DNA of 64,000 nucleotides from Nocardioides mesophilus (GCF_014395785.1 NZ_CP060713.1:400501-464500), one strand, 5' to 3'; positions 7,552-17,416 are shown, counted from the first letter of the stretch. Numbers and translations: made by a program. Notes: a model not told the origin generated them from the letters alone.

Positions 7552-10536
7552 CTACTCCCAGAAGACCCGGTCGACGACCTGACGCGCGTGCCGGGTGACC
7601 CGGAGATAGTCGTTGAGCAGGGCGTCGGACTCCCCCGGCCCGTAGCCGCGGATGTGCGCCACCGCGGCGCGCTCCCGGGCGTCGTGCGGCAGCGAGTCCG
7701 CCGGCCGGCCACGCACCTGGACGATCGCGTTGCGCAGGCCGCTGGCCAGCCGCCAGGCCTCCTCCAGCGCCTCCGCGTCCGGCTCGGTGAGCAGCCCCGC
7801 CTCCACCGCCGCGTGCAGCGCGGCCAGCGTCCGGGTGGTGCGCAGACCCTCGACCCGACCGGCGTGCCGCATCTGCAGCAGCTGCACGGTCCACTCGACG
7901 TCGGCGAGCCCACCGCGGCCGAGCTTGAGGTGCGTGGCCGGGTCGGCGCCGCGGGGCAGCCGCTCGGCGTCCACCCGGGCCTTGATCCGGCGGACCTCCT
8001 GCACCTCGCGGTCCCCGAGCCCGGCGGCGGGGAACCGGAGCGGGTCGATCAGCGCGGTGAACCGGGCGCACAGGTCCCGGTCGCCGACCAGCGCGGTGGC
8101 CCGCAGCAGCGCCTGCGCCTCCCAGAGCGCGGACCACTTGGCGTAGTAGGCGGCGTAGGAGTCCAGGGTCCGCACCAGCGGCCCCTGCCTGCCCTCCGGG
8201 CGCAGGTCGGCGTCGATGTCGAGCGCGGGGTCGGTGCCGGGCAGCTTCAGCAACCGGCGCAGCTCGTTGGCCACGTCGTGGGCGGCGCGGGCCGCCTCCT
8301 GCGCGGGCGCGTCCTCGAGCGGCTCGTGGACGAACATCACGTCGGCGTCGCTGGCGTAGCCCAGCTCGAAGCCGCCGAAGCGGCCCATCGCCACGATCGC
8401 CAGCCGGGTCGGCAGCGGCTCCCGGCGCTCGGCCTCCACCGCCTGCCGGGCCACCGCCAACGCCGCCTCCAGGGTGGCCGCGGTGACGTCGGTCAGCGCG
8501 ACGCCGACCTCGGCCTCGTCCAGCTCGCCGAGCAGGTCCGCGACCGCCACCCGGAACAGCTCGCGGCGCCGGATCGCCCGGACCGCGGTGATCCCCTCCA
8601 CCGGGTCCTGCTGCCGGGTGCCGGCGGCCACCGCCTCCTTCTCGAGCGCTGCCCGCCCGAGCGGCGCCAGGCCGTCCGGCTGGGCGAGGATCCGGACCCC
8701 CTCCGGCGCCCGCTGCAGCAGGTCGGTGGCGTAGCGGCTGGAGGCGAGCACCACCGCCAGTCGCTGGGCGACCTGACCCTCGTCGCGCAGCGTCTTGAGG
8801 TACCAGTGCGTCGAGCCGAGCGCGTCGGAGATCTGCCGGAAGCCGAGCAGCCCGGCGTCGGGGTTCGGCGCGTCGGCGAACCACTCCAGCATCGCCGGCA
8901 GCAACGTGCGCTGGATGCTGGCGGTGCGGGACAGCCCGCTGGTCAGCGCCTCGAGGTGGCGCAGCGCGGCGGCCGGGTCGGCGTACCCGAGCGCGGCCAG
9001 CCGCTGGCGCGCGGACTCCGGCGAGAGCCGCACCTCGCCGTCGGGAAGCTTCGCGACGGCGGCGAGCAGCGGCCGGTAGAACAGCTTCTCGTGCAGCCGC
9101 CGGACCTCCTGGCTGTGCCGGCGCCACTGCCGGTCCAGCTCGGCCACCGGGTCCTTGTGGTAGCCCATCGACCGGCCCAGCCGGCGCAGGTCGACCTCGT
9201 CGGTGGGCAGCACGTGCGTGCGCCGCAGCTGGGCCAGCTGCATCCGGTGCTCGAGCGAGCGCAGGAACCGGTACGCCGCATCCAGGGCGGCCCCGTCGTC
9301 GCGGCCCACGTAGCCGCCCCGGGTCAGCAGCGTCAGCGCGCTCAGCGTGGCACCGGCCCGGATCGTCTCGTCCGCGCGGCCGTGCACCATCTGCAGCAGC
9401 TGCACGGCGAACTCGACGTCGCGCAGGCCGCCGGAGCCGAGCTTGATCTGCCGGCCGGCGTGGGCGGCGGGAATGTGCTCGATCACCCGGCGGCGCATCG
9501 CCTGCACCTCGGTGACGAACCCCTCCCGCTCGCAGGCCATCCACACCAGCGGGGTGATCGTGTCGACGTACTCCCGGCCGAGCCGGGCGTCCCCGGCCAC
9601 CGGTCGGGCCTTCAGCAGCGCCTGGAACTCCCAGGTCTTGGCCCACTTCTCGTAGTAGCCGAGGTGGCTGTTCACGGTGCGCACCAGAGGTCCGGTCCGG
9701 CCCTCCGGGCGCAGCGCCGCGTCGACGGGCCAGATGGTGCCCTCGGCGGTGTGGTCGGAGCAGATCCGCATCAGGTTGGCCGCCAGAGTGGTGCCGGCCC
9801 GGACCGCCTCGTGCTCGTCGTGGCCCTCCGCGGCTGCGACCACGAAGACGACGTCGACGTCGCTGACGTAGTTCAGCTCGTGACCGCCGCACTTGCCCAT
9901 CGCGATCACCGCCAGCCGCGCCGACTGCGACGGCTCCCCGAGCCTGGCCCGGGCCACCGCCAGCGCCGCCTCCAACGTGCCGGCCGCCAGGTCGGAGAGC
10001 TCGGCCGCGACGTCGTCGACGCCGGCACCGTGCGAGAGGTCACGGCTGACCAGCCGCAGCAGCAGCCGGCGGTACTCCACCCGCAGCGCGTCCACGGCCT
10101 CGGAGTCGGGCAGCGTCGCGACCGGCTCCGACAGCGCCGGGTCCGCGCCGACCGCGCGGAGCAGGGCCGCCTGCAGCGTCAGCGCCGGCGGCCGGGTCGA
10201 GCCGAGCAGCGGGTCGTTGAGCTCCTGCCACTGGTCGGGGTGGCGCAGCAGGTGGTCGCCGAGCGCGGAGCTGGCGCCGAGCACGGAGAAGAGCCGCATC
10301 GCGGCACCCTCGTCGTCGGCGAGCGCCTCGAGGAGTCGGTCGCGGTCCTCGACCCGGTCGGCGAGGTCGGCCAGGTAGGCGACCGCCTGGTCGGGGTCGG
10401 CGCTGGTCGCGGCCAGGTGCAGCAGCTCGTCGGCGCGGGCGCCGAGCCGGTCGAGGTCGGCGCCGACCGCCTCGGCGTCGGTGAAGCCCAGCCGGGCCAG
10501 CCGGCCGGCCCGGGTGGTGGCCCGGGGCACGCTCAC
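7552..10536 (-). CDS. glnE: Bifunctional glutamine synthetase adenylyltransferase/adenylyl-removing enzyme
   Basis: This 994-residue protein adenylylates and de-adenylylates glutamine synthetase, setting its activity to nitrogen supply. It has the expected tandem layout: two nucleotidyltransferase domains, each with the catalytic Asp pattern (GKCGGHELNYVSDVDVVFV around residue 210 and GRFGGFELGYASDADVMFV around residue 710), each followed by a helical regulatory domain (VEFAVQLLQMVHG and VEWTVQLLQMRHA). The GTG start at 10536 forms a GTGA overlap with the amidotransferase gene upstream. An in-frame extension exists further upstream but overlaps that gene heavily. In mycobacteria glnE lies beside glnA2; here two genes are inserted between them. 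Confidence 0.95.
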   Translation of the reverse strand: MSVPRATTRAGRLARLGFTDAEAVGADLDRLGARADELLHLAATSADPDQAVAYLADLADRVEDRDRLLEALADDEGAAMRLFSVLGASSALGDHLLRHPDQWQELNDPLLGSTRPPALTLQAALLRAVGADPALSEPVATLPDSEAVDALRVEYRRLLLRLVSRDLSHGAGVDDVAAELSDLAAGTLEAALAVARARLGEPSQSARLAVIAMGKCGGHELNYVSDVDVVFVVAAAEGHDEHEAVRAGTTLAANLMRICSDHTAEGTIWPVDAALRPEGRTGPLVRTVNSHLGYYEKWAKTWEFQALLKARPVAGDARLGREYVDTITPLVWMACEREGFVTEVQAMRRRVIEHIPAAHAGRQIKLGSGGLRDVEFAVQLLQMVHGRADETIRAGATLSALTLLTRGGYVGRDDGAALDAAYRFLRSLEHRMQLAQLRRTHVLPTDEVDLRRLGRSMGYHKDPVAELDRQWRRHSQEVRRLHEKLFYRPLLAAVAKLPDGEVRLSPESARQRLAALGYADPAAALRHLEALTSGLSRTASIQRTLLPAMLEWFADAPNPDAGLLGFRQISDALGSTHWYLKTLRDEGQVAQRLAVVLASSRYATDLLQRAPEGVRILAQPDGLAPLGRAALEKEAVAAGTRQQDPVEGITAVRAIRRRELFRVAVADLLGELDEAEVGVALTDVTAATLEAALAVARQAVEAERREPLPTRLAIVAMGRFGGFELGYASDADVMFVHEPLEDAPAQEAARAAHDVANELRRLLKLPGTDPALDIDADLRPEGRQGPLVRTLDSYAAYYAKWSALWEAQALLRATALVGDRDLCARFTALIDPLRFPAAGLGDREVQEVRRIKARVDAERLPRGADPATHLKLGRGGLADVEWTVQLLQMRHAGRVEGLRTTRTLAALHAAVEAGLLTEPDAEALEEAWRLASGLRNAIVQVRGRPADSLPHDARERAAVAHIRGYGPGESDALLNDYLRVTRHARQVVDRVFWE

Positions 10537-11267
10537 GACACGGCCCGGGCGTCGGCGTCGAGGAGGTCGACGAAGCCGGCCGCGAGCTGGGCCCAGGTCT
10601 CCCGGAGCCGGTCGGTGGCCCTCGCGACGTCGCGGACGTAGGCGTCGAGGTCCACGCCTCGGGCGGCGGCGTCGTCCCGCTCGTCCTCGGTCCAGGCAGT
10701 CACGATCTCCTCGCCGGCCTCCGGGTGCCACTGCACGCCCCAGACCGTCGGCGCGAAGCGGGCCGCCTGCAGCTCACCGGTGGCCGTGGCCGCCAGCACC
10801 ACCGTGCCCGGCGGCGGCTCGGCGACCACGTCGTTGTTCCACTGCACGCCACCCGACGGCCGGGGCAGCCGCCCGGTCAGCGGGTCGTCGGCGGCGACGT
10901 CGGTCCAGCCGATGTCGAGCACCCCGATCTGCTGGCCGCGCGGGTTGACGTGCACGGTGCCGCCGAGCGCGACGGCGGCCAGCTGGTGGCCCAGGCAGAT
11001 CCCGAGCGTGGGCACGCCGGTGGCTGCGGCCTCGCGGATCAGACCCTTGACGTCGGTGAGCCACGGGTGGTCGGCGTCGTCGTCGGCACCCATGGAGCCG
11101 CCCAGCACGAGCAGCCCGCCATGCCCGGACAGGTCCCCCGGCAGCCGGTCCCCGGCGTACGGGCGGAGCACGTCCAGCACCGCCCCCTCGGCCAGCAGCC
11201 ACTCGCCGAACCAGGCGGGCGGGCAGCCGGCCTCGTGCTCGACGACGAGGATCGGCAGCGTGCTCAC
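10533..11267 (-). CDS. Class I glutamine amidotransferase (GMP synthase-like)
   Basis: The 244-residue protein is a stand-alone class I glutamine amidotransferase, releasing ammonia from glutamine or hydrolysing a related gamma-glutamyl compound. The catalytic triad is visible: Cys91 in LGICLGHQL, and His181 and Glu183 in WGVQWHPEAG. No synthetase domain is attached, as in the YfeJ/GuaA-like free-standing group. Its GTG start overlaps the stop of the membrane-protein gene (GTGA), and its stop overlaps the glnE start in the same way, so all three are translationally coupled. Lying between glnA2 and glnE suggests a link to glutamine metabolism, but the substrate is unknown. Confidence 0.88.
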   Translation of the reverse strand: MSTLPILVVEHEAGCPPAWFGEWLLAEGAVLDVLRPYAGDRLPGDLSGHGGLLVLGGSMGADDDADHPWLTDVKGLIREAAATGVPTLGICLGHQLAAVALGGTVHVNPRGQQIGVLDIGWTDVAADDPLTGRLPRPSGGVQWNNDVVAEPPPGTVVLAATATGELQAARFAPTVWGVQWHPEAGEEIVTAWTEDERDDAAARGVDLDAYVRDVARATDRLRETWAQLAAGFVDLLDADARAVS

Positions 11268-11704
11268 GCGCCGAATCTAGCCTCCCCGGCGTGGGCCACG
11301 AAGTCGGTCCGGGCCCAGAAGGCGGTCAGCGACAGCGCCACCGGTACGACGAGCAGCGGGAACGACAGCGGCGACAGCAGCAGGAACGGCAGCACGCACA
11401 CGCCGCCGACCGTGCCGGTGGCCGTTGCCCACAGCCACGTCGAGGGCCGGCCACGGCGCAGCGCCCGCAGCGTGAGCAGCGCCAGCGAGGCCGGCAGCAG
11501 CACCAGCCCGAGGAGGCCCAGACCGATCATCACGCCCAGCCCGTCGAGGAACTCCCCCCGCTGCTGCAGGTCCGAGCCGATCGCCAGCACGCCGAGCACG
11601 GCTCCGACCGCGCAGAGCAGCAGCAGGGCGACGAGCAGCCCGACCAGGGTCCGGTGCGTGGAGGTCGCGGAGGTCTCGGAGGTCGCGGGGGTCGTGGTGG
11701 TCAT
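11264..11704 (-). CDS. Four-helix membrane protein of unknown function
   Basis: This 146-residue protein is not one I recognise. After a Thr/Ser-rich hydrophilic N-terminus of about 18 residues, four hydrophobic stretches can be seen: LVGLLVALLLLCAVGAVLGV, MIGLGLLGLVLLPASLALLT, a weaker one near WLWATATGTVGGVCV, and LSFPLLVVPVALSLTAF. It starts 53 bases after glnA2 and overlaps the amidotransferase gene by 4 bases, so it is clearly part of the glnA2-glnE run. A sensor or transport role tied to nitrogen would be speculation. The short polar C-terminus has no motif. Confidence 0.75.
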   Translation of the reverse strand: MTTTTPATSETSATSTHRTLVGLLVALLLLCAVGAVLGVLAIGSDLQQRGEFLDGLGVMIGLGLLGLVLLPASLALLTLRALRRGRPSTWLWATATGTVGGVCVLPFLLLSPLSFPLLVVPVALSLTAFWARTDFVAHAGEARFGA

Positions 11705-11757
11705 GCCCCCAGCATGGCCGCACCGGACCCGGCGGCGGATCCGTTCGGATACTCAGA

Positions 11758-13095
11758 TCAGAGGACCGGCAGCATCAGGTCCCGCTCGTAGGCCGAGACC
11801 TGGATCCGGTAGTCCTCCCACTCCTTGCGCTTGTTGCGCAGGAAGAAGTCGAAGACGTGCTCCCCCAGGGTCTCGGCGAGCAGCTCGGAGCCCTCGGCGA
11901 TCGCGATCGCGTCGGAGAGGTTGCGCGGCAGCGGCTCGATGCCGAGCGACTTGCGCTCCCGCTCGGTCAGCGACCACACGTCGTCCTCGGCCTCGCGGGG
12001 CAGCTCGTAGCCCTCCTCGATGCCCTTCATGCCGGCGGCGAGGATCACCGCGAACGCGAGGTAGGGGTTCGAGGCGGAGTCGATGGTGCGCAGCTCGATG
12101 CGGGTGGACTGGCCCTTGTTCGGCTTGTACATCGGCACCCGGATCATCGCGGACCGGTTGTTGTGCCCCCAGCAGATGTACGACGGCGCCTCGCCGCCCC
12201 ACATCAGCCGCTTGTAGGAGTTCACCCACTGGTTGGTGACCACCAGGATCTCCGCGGCGTGCTTGAGGATCCCGGCGATGAACTGCCGTCCGGTCTTGGA
12301 CAGCTGGTACTCCGAGCCGGCCTCGAAGAACGCGTTGCGGTCGCCCTCGAACAGCGACACGTGGGTGTGCATGCCGGATCCGGGATGGGTGGTGAACGGC
12401 TTGGGCATGAACGTCGCCCAGATGCCCTGGGACAGCGCGACCTCACGGACCACGGTGCGGAACGTCATGATGTTGTCCGCGGTCGAGAGGGCGTCGGCGT
12501 ACCGCAGGTCGATCTCCTGCTGGCCGGGGCCGCCCTCGTGGTGGCTGAACTCGACCGAGATGCCCATCGCCTCGAGCATCGTGATCGCCTCGCGGCGGAA
12601 GTCCGAGCCCATGCTCTGCGCGGTGTGGTCGAAGTAGCCGCTGCGGTCCACCGGCACCGGCTCGACGCCCGGCTGCGGGGTGTCCTTGAACAGGTAGAAC
12701 TCGATCTCGGGGTGGGTGTAGAAGGTGAAGCCGTTCTCGGCCGCCTTCGACAGCGTCCGCTTGAGCACGTAGCGGGGATCGGCGTACGACGGCGAGCCGT
12801 CCGGCATCTCGATGTCGCAGAACATCCGGGCGGTCGCGGGGCCCTCCCCGCGCCACGGCAGGATCTGGAACGTCGACGGGTCCGGCTTGGCGAGCATGTC
12901 GGCCTCGTAGACGCGGGCGAACCCCTCGATCGCGGAGCCGTCGAAGCCGATGCCCTCGGTGAAGGCGCCCTCCAGCTCGGCGGGCGCCACCGCCACCGAC
13001 TTCAGCGAGCCCAGCACGTCGGTGAACCACAGCCGGACGAAGCGCACGTCGCGCTCCTCCAGAGCACGGAGCACGAACTCCTCCTGCTTGCCCAT
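11758..13095 (-). CDS. glnA2: Type I glutamine synthetase, GlnA2-like
   Basis: A 445-residue glutamine synthetase, the length of the GS I-alpha/GlnA2 group rather than the 470-residue main enzyme GlnA1. Characteristic stretches are GIGFDGSAIEGF, FCDIEMPDG, THPEIEFYLF, FSHHEGGPGQQEID (ammonium and metal site), PGSGMHTH (ATP/metal site), NSYKRL and RIELRTIDSASNPYLAF. The region where GlnA1 carries the adenylylated tyrosine (NLY-type motif) reads LPREAEDDVWSL, so I do not see that site; mycobacterial GlnA2 is also reported not to be the main adenylylated form. The ATG is preceded by a GGAGGAGA ribosome site. It heads a run ending in glnE. Confidence 0.93.
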   Translation of the reverse strand: MGKQEEFVLRALEERDVRFVRLWFTDVLGSLKSVAVAPAELEGAFTEGIGFDGSAIEGFARVYEADMLAKPDPSTFQILPWRGEGPATARMFCDIEMPDGSPSYADPRYVLKRTLSKAAENGFTFYTHPEIEFYLFKDTPQPGVEPVPVDRSGYFDHTAQSMGSDFRREAITMLEAMGISVEFSHHEGGPGQQEIDLRYADALSTADNIMTFRTVVREVALSQGIWATFMPKPFTTHPGSGMHTHVSLFEGDRNAFFEAGSEYQLSKTGRQFIAGILKHAAEILVVTNQWVNSYKRLMWGGEAPSYICWGHNNRSAMIRVPMYKPNKGQSTRIELRTIDSASNPYLAFAVILAAGMKGIEEGYELPREAEDDVWSLTERERKSLGIEPLPRNLSDAIAIAEGSELLAETLGEHVFDFFLRNKRKEWEDYRIQVSAYERDLMLPVL

Positions 13096-13181
13096 CAGTC
13101 TCCTCCTGGGTAGCGACGCAGGCCCCGGCGAGACCGCGTGGGGCCAGTCTGACGATGCCATGTTTCGGGCAGGTGAACGGG

Positions 13182-15230
13182 TCAGGACTCCGGCACGTTG
13201 CGTTCGAGCTCCTCGAGCCACACCCGCGCGTTGCCGTCGGAGGGGGCCCGCCAGTCGCCGCGCGGCGAGAGCGAGCCGCCGGCCACCACCTTGGGGCCGT
13301 TCGGCAGCGCGGACCGCTTGAACTGGCTGAAGGCGAAGTAGCGCTTGAGGAAGACCTCCAGCCAGCAGCGGATCGTGGCCAGGTCGTAGGCGGTGCGCCG
13401 GTCGCTGTCGAAGCCGGGCGGCCAGGCGCCGTGGTCGGCGTCGGCCCAGGCGTGCCGGGCGAGGAACGCGATCCGGCTCGGCGGGAAGCCGTAGCGCAGC
13501 ACGTGGAAGAGGTTGAAGTCCTGCAGCGCGTAGGGACCGATCGCGTCCTCGGTGCTCTGCGGCCGCTCCCCCTCGGCCACCGGCACCAGCTCCGGGGAGA
13601 TCTCCTGGTCGAGGATCAGCTCGAGGACCTCCGAGGCCGCCTCCTCCAGCTGGCCGGTGGCGATCACCCACCGGATCAGGTGCTGGATCAGCGTCTTGGG
13701 GATGCCGCCGTTGACGCCGTAGTGCGACATCTGGTCGCCCACCCCGTAGGTGCACCAGCCCAGCGCCAGCTCCGACATGTCGCCGGTGCCGAGCACGATG
13801 GCGCCGCGGTGGTTCGCCAGCCGGAACAGGTAGTCGGTGCGCAGCCCGGCCTGGACGTTCTCGAACGTCACGTCGTACGTCGGCTCGCCGTCGGCGAACG
13901 GGTGGTCGAGGTCCTCGAGCATCTGCCGCGCCGCCGGCCGGATGTCGATCTCCTCGAAGGTGACGCCGAGCGCCTCCGCCAGCCGGGTGGCATTGCGCTT
14001 CGTGCCGGCGCTGGTCGCGAAGCCCGGCAGCGTGAACGCGTGGATGTCGCTGCGCGGCCGGCCGAGCCGGTCCATCGCCTTCGCGGCCACGATCAGCGCG
14101 TGCGTGGAGTCCAGGCCGCCGGAGACCCCGATCACCAGCTTCGGGTCCCCGATCGCGTGCAGCCGCTGCTCGAGCGCGGAGACCTGGATGTTGTAGGCCT
14201 CGTAGCAGTCCAGGGCGAGCCGCTCGGGGTCGTCGGGGACGAACGGGAACCGGTCGACCGGACGGCGCAGCCCGATGTCGGTGCGCGGCGGGTCCAGCTC
14301 GAAGCCGACGGTCCGCAACGGCGGCCGCTGCCGGTCGGCCAGCGTGCGGCGGTTGTCGTCGAAGGTGCCCTGGCGCAACCGTTCCTGGCGCAGCCGGAGC
14401 AGGTCGACGTCGGCCACCGCCCGGCGCGGCCCGTCGGCGAACCGCTCGGTCTCGGCGAGCAGCTGGCCGAGCTCGTAGACCATCGCCTGGCCGTCCCAGG
14501 ACAGGTCGGTGCTGGACTCGCCGAGCCCGGCCGCGGCGTACACGTAGGCGGCCAGGCAGCGGGAGGACGCCGACCGGACCAGCAGCCGCCGGTCCTCGGC
14601 GCGACCCACGGTGATCGGGCTGCCCGACAGGTTGGCCAGCACCGTCGCCCCGGCCAGCGCGGCCTCGGCGCTCGGCGGCACCGGCACCCACATGTCCTCG
14701 CAGACCTCGACGTGCAGCACCAGCCCAGGCACGTCGGTGGCCGCGAAGAGCAGGTCCGGGCCGAGCGGCACCGGCACCCCACCCAGCACCAGCGACTCGC
14801 CGCGGCGGTCGTCGCCGGGGGCGAAGTGGCGGCGCTCGTAGAACTCCCGGTAGGTCGGCAGGTAGGACTTCGGGGCGATGCCGAGGATCCGGCCGCCGTG
14901 CACGACCACCGCGCAGTTGAGCAGCCGGTTGCCGTGCCGCAGCGCGGCACCCACCACCAGCACCGGGGTCAGCCCCGCCGACCCCGCGGCCAGCTCGAGC
15001 AGCGCCGCCTCGACGGCGTCGAGGACCGCCTCCTGCAGGAACAGGTCCTCGATCGAGTAGCCGCTCAGGCAGAGCTCGGGAAAGACCGCCACCGCGACGC
15101 CGTCCTCGGCGCAGGCCCGCGCCTCGGCGAGCACCGCCTGCGCGTTGGCGTGCGGGTCCGCGATGGCCGTCGTGATGGTGCACGCGGCGACGCGGACGAA
15201 CCCTTGGTCGTAGGCCGATGTGAACTCCAC
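13182..15230 (-). CDS. nadE: Glutamine-dependent NAD(+) synthetase
   Basis: This 682-residue enzyme makes NAD from nicotinate adenine dinucleotide with glutamine as nitrogen donor. The N-terminal nitrilase-type glutaminase shows the triad Glu52 ([12 protein letters not shown]), Lys121 ([16 protein letters not shown]) and Cys177 ([10 protein letters not shown]). The C-terminal synthetase has the PP-loop [14 protein letters not shown] and [12 protein letters not shown]. The sequence aligns from its first residues with the M. tuberculosis enzyme as I recall it (MNFYSAY there, MEFTSAY here), which supports the GTG at 15230; an alternative GTG lies at 15251. It is upstream of glnA2 on the same strand, 86 bases away. 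Both enzymes handle glutamine. Confidence 0.95.
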   Translation of the reverse strand: MEFTSAYDQGFVRVAACTITTAIADPHANAQAVLAEARACAEDGVAVAVFPELCLSGYSIEDLFLQEAVLDAVEAALLELAAGSAGLTPVLVVGAALRHGNRLLNCAVVVHGGRILGIAPKSYLPTYREFYERRHFAPGDDRRGESLVLGGVPVPLGPDLLFAATDVPGLVLHVEVCEDMWVPVPPSAEAALAGATVLANLSGSPITVGRAEDRRLLVRSASSRCLAAYVYAAAGLGESSTDLSWDGQAMVYELGQLLAETERFADGPRRAVADVDLLRLRQERLRQGTFDDNRRTLADRQRPPLRTVGFELDPPRTDIGLRRPVDRFPFVPDDPERLALDCYEAYNIQVSALEQRLHAIGDPKLVIGVSGGLDSTHALIVAAKAMDRLGRPRSDIHAFTLPGFATSAGTKRNATRLAEALGVTFEEIDIRPAARQMLEDLDHPFADGEPTYDVTFENVQAGLRTDYLFRLANHRGAIVLGTGDMSELALGWCTYGVGDQMSHYGVNGGIPKTLIQHLIRWVIATGQLEEAASEVLELILDQEISPELVPVAEGERPQSTEDAIGPYALQDFNLFHVLRYGFPPSRIAFLARHAWADADHGAWPPGFDSDRRTAYDLATIRCWLEVFLKRYFAFSQFKRSALPNGPKVVAGGSLSPRGDWRAPSDGNARVWLEELERNVPES

Positions 15231-15292
15231 GGTGCTGAGTGTGCCAGTCACCCCGTTTCCGGAAACCACATGCCGTCGCGTGCCGACCTGCA

Positions 15293-15298
15293 TAGCGT
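15293..15298 (+). promoter_or_regulatory. -10 box TAGCGT, leaderless type
   Basis: TAGCGT lies 7 bases before the GTG at 15306, with no ribosome site between them. Transcription starting 6-8 bases after the box would put the start codon at the 5' end of the mRNA. Confidence 0.5.
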
Positions 15299-15305
15299 GG
15301 CATTC

Positions 15306-16268
15306 GTGCGCGAGCCCCCCGACGACCTCGACGAGGCGGACCTCCTCCACGTGGTGCGTCGGGAGTGGGACCCCGAGGTGGACCGTCTCGAGCACCTGCC
15401 CATCGGCTTCGGCGCTCATCACTGGGCCGCCTCGGTCCATGGTCGACGGCGGCTGTTCGTCACCTTCGACCGCCTCGGCGGCCGGCACAGCCGGCACAGC
15501 CGGCAGTCGCTGGAGCGGGCCTACGCCTCCGCCTGCGCACTCTCCGCGGCCGGCCTGGAGTTCGTGCTGGGGCCACTGACCTCCCACTCGGGAACCATCA
15601 CGGTGTCGGTGCCTGGGGGTGCGCTGAGCGTCGGACCGTGGATCACCGGCCGGTCCGGCGACGAGACGCTCGCGGCCGCTGCCGAGCTGCGCCAGACGGC
15701 CGACCTGCTCAGCCGTCTGCACCGCAGCCCAGCGCCCGGCGGCATCCCGGTGTGGCGTCCGCTGCTCGACGCGTCGTTCCCCGACCAGCTCGACCGGGCC
15801 CTGTCCGCGCCGTGGCGCACCGGCCCCTTCGGCGAGCCGGCCCGCGAGGCCTTGTCGGAGCACGCCACGCGGGTCCGGGGATGGACGGCTCGCTATGTCG
15901 CCCTGGCCGGCCGGGCCCTGGTCGAGCAGGAGAACTGGGTGCCGACCCACGGCGAGCCGCACCCGGGCAACCATCTGGTCACCGGCACGCGTCGCTACCT
16001 GGTGGACTGGGAGTCGCTGAAGCTCGCTCCGCGCGAACGCGACCTCGACGGCCTGGTGGCCTCGGAGGTGGAGTGGCAGACGGCGTACGGCGCCGTGCAG
16101 CCCGACCCGCGCATGTTGGAGCTCTTCGACCTCGAATGGCGGCTCGACGAGATCTCGCAGTACGCCACCTGGTTCTCCCGACGCCACCGGGGCACCGAGA
16201 GCGACGCGGTGGCGTTCGAGGGGCTCGTCGAGGAGCTCGCGCGTCCGGACCGCAGGCAACCCACGTGA
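15306..16268 (+). CDS. Aminoglycoside phosphotransferase-family kinase
   Basis: A 320-residue protein of the APH/choline-kinase fold. The catalytic loop reads WVPTHGEPHPGNHL, where Glu replaces the usual Asp of HGD, with the Asn of the loop kept. The metal-binding segment is YLVDWESLKLAPRERDLDG. The N-lobe glycine and lysine features are weak. Members phosphorylate antibiotics or small metabolites, and the substrate cannot be told. I chose the GTG at 15306 because TAGCGT sits 7 bases upstream, the leaderless pattern seen at other genes here; an ATG at 15270 is in frame but would overlap that box. Resistance should not be assumed. Confidence 0.8.
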   Translation: MREPPDDLDEADLLHVVRREWDPEVDRLEHLPIGFGAHHWAASVHGRRRLFVTFDRLGGRHSRHSRQSLERAYASACALSAAGLEFVLGPLTSHSGTITVSVPGGALSVGPWITGRSGDETLAAAAELRQTADLLSRLHRSPAPGGIPVWRPLLDASFPDQLDRALSAPWRTGPFGEPAREALSEHATRVRGWTARYVALAGRALVEQENWVPTHGEPHPGNHLVTGTRRYLVDWESLKLAPRERDLDGLVASEVEWQTAYGAVQPDPRMLELFDLEWRLDEISQYATWFSRRHRGTESDAVAFEGLVEELARPDRRQPT

Positions 16269-16365
16269 GCACTGACACAGATCCCCCCGGAGGGGCGCGG
16301 GTCTAGCCTGAGTGCTGGTCCGGGGACTCCAGCAGGGAGCCTCGAGAGCACAGTCCGGAGGACGC

Positions 16366-17214
16366 ATGAGCGAGACGGCCGCCCCCTACGGCACCGGTCC
16401 GAGCACACCGGCCGCACCGGTGCGACGGGTCCGCACCCACCACCTGCGGGAGATGAAGCAGCGCGGCGAGAAGTTCGCGATGCTCACCGCCTACGAGCAG
16501 TACGCCGCGCAGACCTTCGACGAGGCCGGCATCCCGGTGCTGCTGGTCGGCGACTCGGCCTCCAACAACGTCTTCGGCAACGAGACCTCGCTGCCGGTCA
16601 CGGTCGACGAGCTGATCCCACTGGTGCGGGCCGTCACCCGCTCCGCGCACCGGGCGCTGGTGGTCGCGGACCTGCCGTTCGGCTCCTACCAGGCCTCGCC
16701 GGAGCAGGCGTTCCACACCGCGGTCCGGTTCATGAAGGAGGCCAACGCCCACGCCGTGAAGCTGGAGGGCGGCACCGAGATGCTGCCGCAGGTGCGCAAG
16801 CTCACCGAGTCCGGCATCCCGGTGATGGCCCACATCGGGTTCACCCCGCAGTCCGAGCACACCCTCGGTGGCTACCGGGTGCAGGGCCGCGGCGACGCCG
16901 GCACCGCCCTGGTCGACTCCGCCCGGGCCCTGGAGGAGGCCGGCGCCTTCGCGGTGGTGATGGAGATGGTCCCCGGCGACCTCGCCGCGCAGGTGACCAA
17001 GCAGCTGACGATTCCCACCATCGGGATCGGAGCCGGACCGGCCTGCGACGGGCAGGTGCTCGTCTGGCAGGACGCGTTCGGCCTGCGCACCGGCCGGATG
17101 GCCAGGTTCGTCAAGCAGTACGCCGACCTGCACGGGGTGCTGCGCGACGCCGCCCGCGCGTACGCCGACGACGTGGCGGCCGGCACCTTCCCCGGCCCGG
17201 AGCACACCTTCTGA
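16366..17214 (+). CDS. panB: 3-methyl-2-oxobutanoate hydroxymethyltransferase
   Basis: A 282-residue enzyme for the first step of pantothenate synthesis: it transfers a hydroxymethyl group from methylenetetrahydrofolate to ketoisovalerate. Typical regions are [33 protein letters not shown] (metal-binding Asp), [25 protein letters not shown] and [19 protein letters not shown]. The ATG at 16366 follows CCGGAGGAC; earlier in-frame codons lack a ribosome site. A TAGCCT box about 57 bases upstream is a possible promoter, so this gene has a leader. It stands alone on its strand, with a small SPOR-like gene facing it. Pantothenate feeds coenzyme A and the acyl carrier protein arm used by the fatty-acid cluster further along. 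Confidence 0.96.
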   Translation: MSETAAPYGTGPSTPAAPVRRVRTHHLREMKQRGEKFAMLTAYEQYAAQTFDEAGIPVLLVGDSASNNVFGNETSLPVTVDELIPLVRAVTRSAHRALVVADLPFGSYQASPEQAFHTAVRFMKEANAHAVKLEGGTEMLPQVRKLTESGIPVMAHIGFTPQSEHTLGGYRVQGRGDAGTALVDSARALEEAGAFAVVMEMVPGDLAAQVTKQLTIPTIGIGAGPACDGQVLVWQDAFGLRTGRMARFVKQYADLHGVLRDAARAYADDVAAGTFPGPEHTF

Positions 17215-17224
17215 CAGTGGGCGC

Positions 17225-17416
17225 TCAGTCCTCGAGCTGGTCGTCGCTCCAGTCCGGGTCGTGGTCCCACTCCTCGTTGCGCTCCTCCACCTTGTCGAGC
17301 GCGCGCGAGGCCTCGGCCTCGGTGGCGTAGGGGCCCAGCCGGTCGGCGTTGCGGCAGCCGTCCTCGCCCTCGACCGTGTGGTGCTTCAGGCAGAACCAGA
17401 ACTGGTGCTCACTCAT
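17225..17416 (-). CDS. Small conserved SPOR-like protein
   Basis: The 63-residue product reads [20 protein letters not shown], then [20 protein letters not shown] and an acidic tail ending DDQLED. This matches a small family in actinobacteria usually labelled SPOR-domain-like: it has the YATEAEA motif where an aromatic-Ala region helps fold the domain. Two cysteines (FCLKHH and DGCR) could bind a metal, which I only infer. The ATG at 17416 has GGAGG upstream. It converges with panB, 10 bases apart, and diverges from map; the DNA between the starts carries the map -10 box. The function is unknown. Confidence 0.82.
   Translation of the reverse strand: MSEHQFWFCLKHHTVEGEDGCRNADRLGPYATEAEASRALDKVEERNEEWDHDPDWSDDQLED

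Noticed and set aside
7588-10641. Thousand-codon open frame antisense to glnE
   Set aside because: Same reason: composition follows the complementary codon positions of glnE, with no recognisable domain.
13155-15300. Long plus-strand frame running into the phosphotransferase gene
   Set aside because: Only the part after 15306 resembles a protein family; the rest is the antisense of nadE.
15306-16268. Antibiotic-resistance aminoglycoside kinase
   Set aside because: Fold similarity alone does not show the substrate, and the catalytic loop differs from known resistance enzymes.
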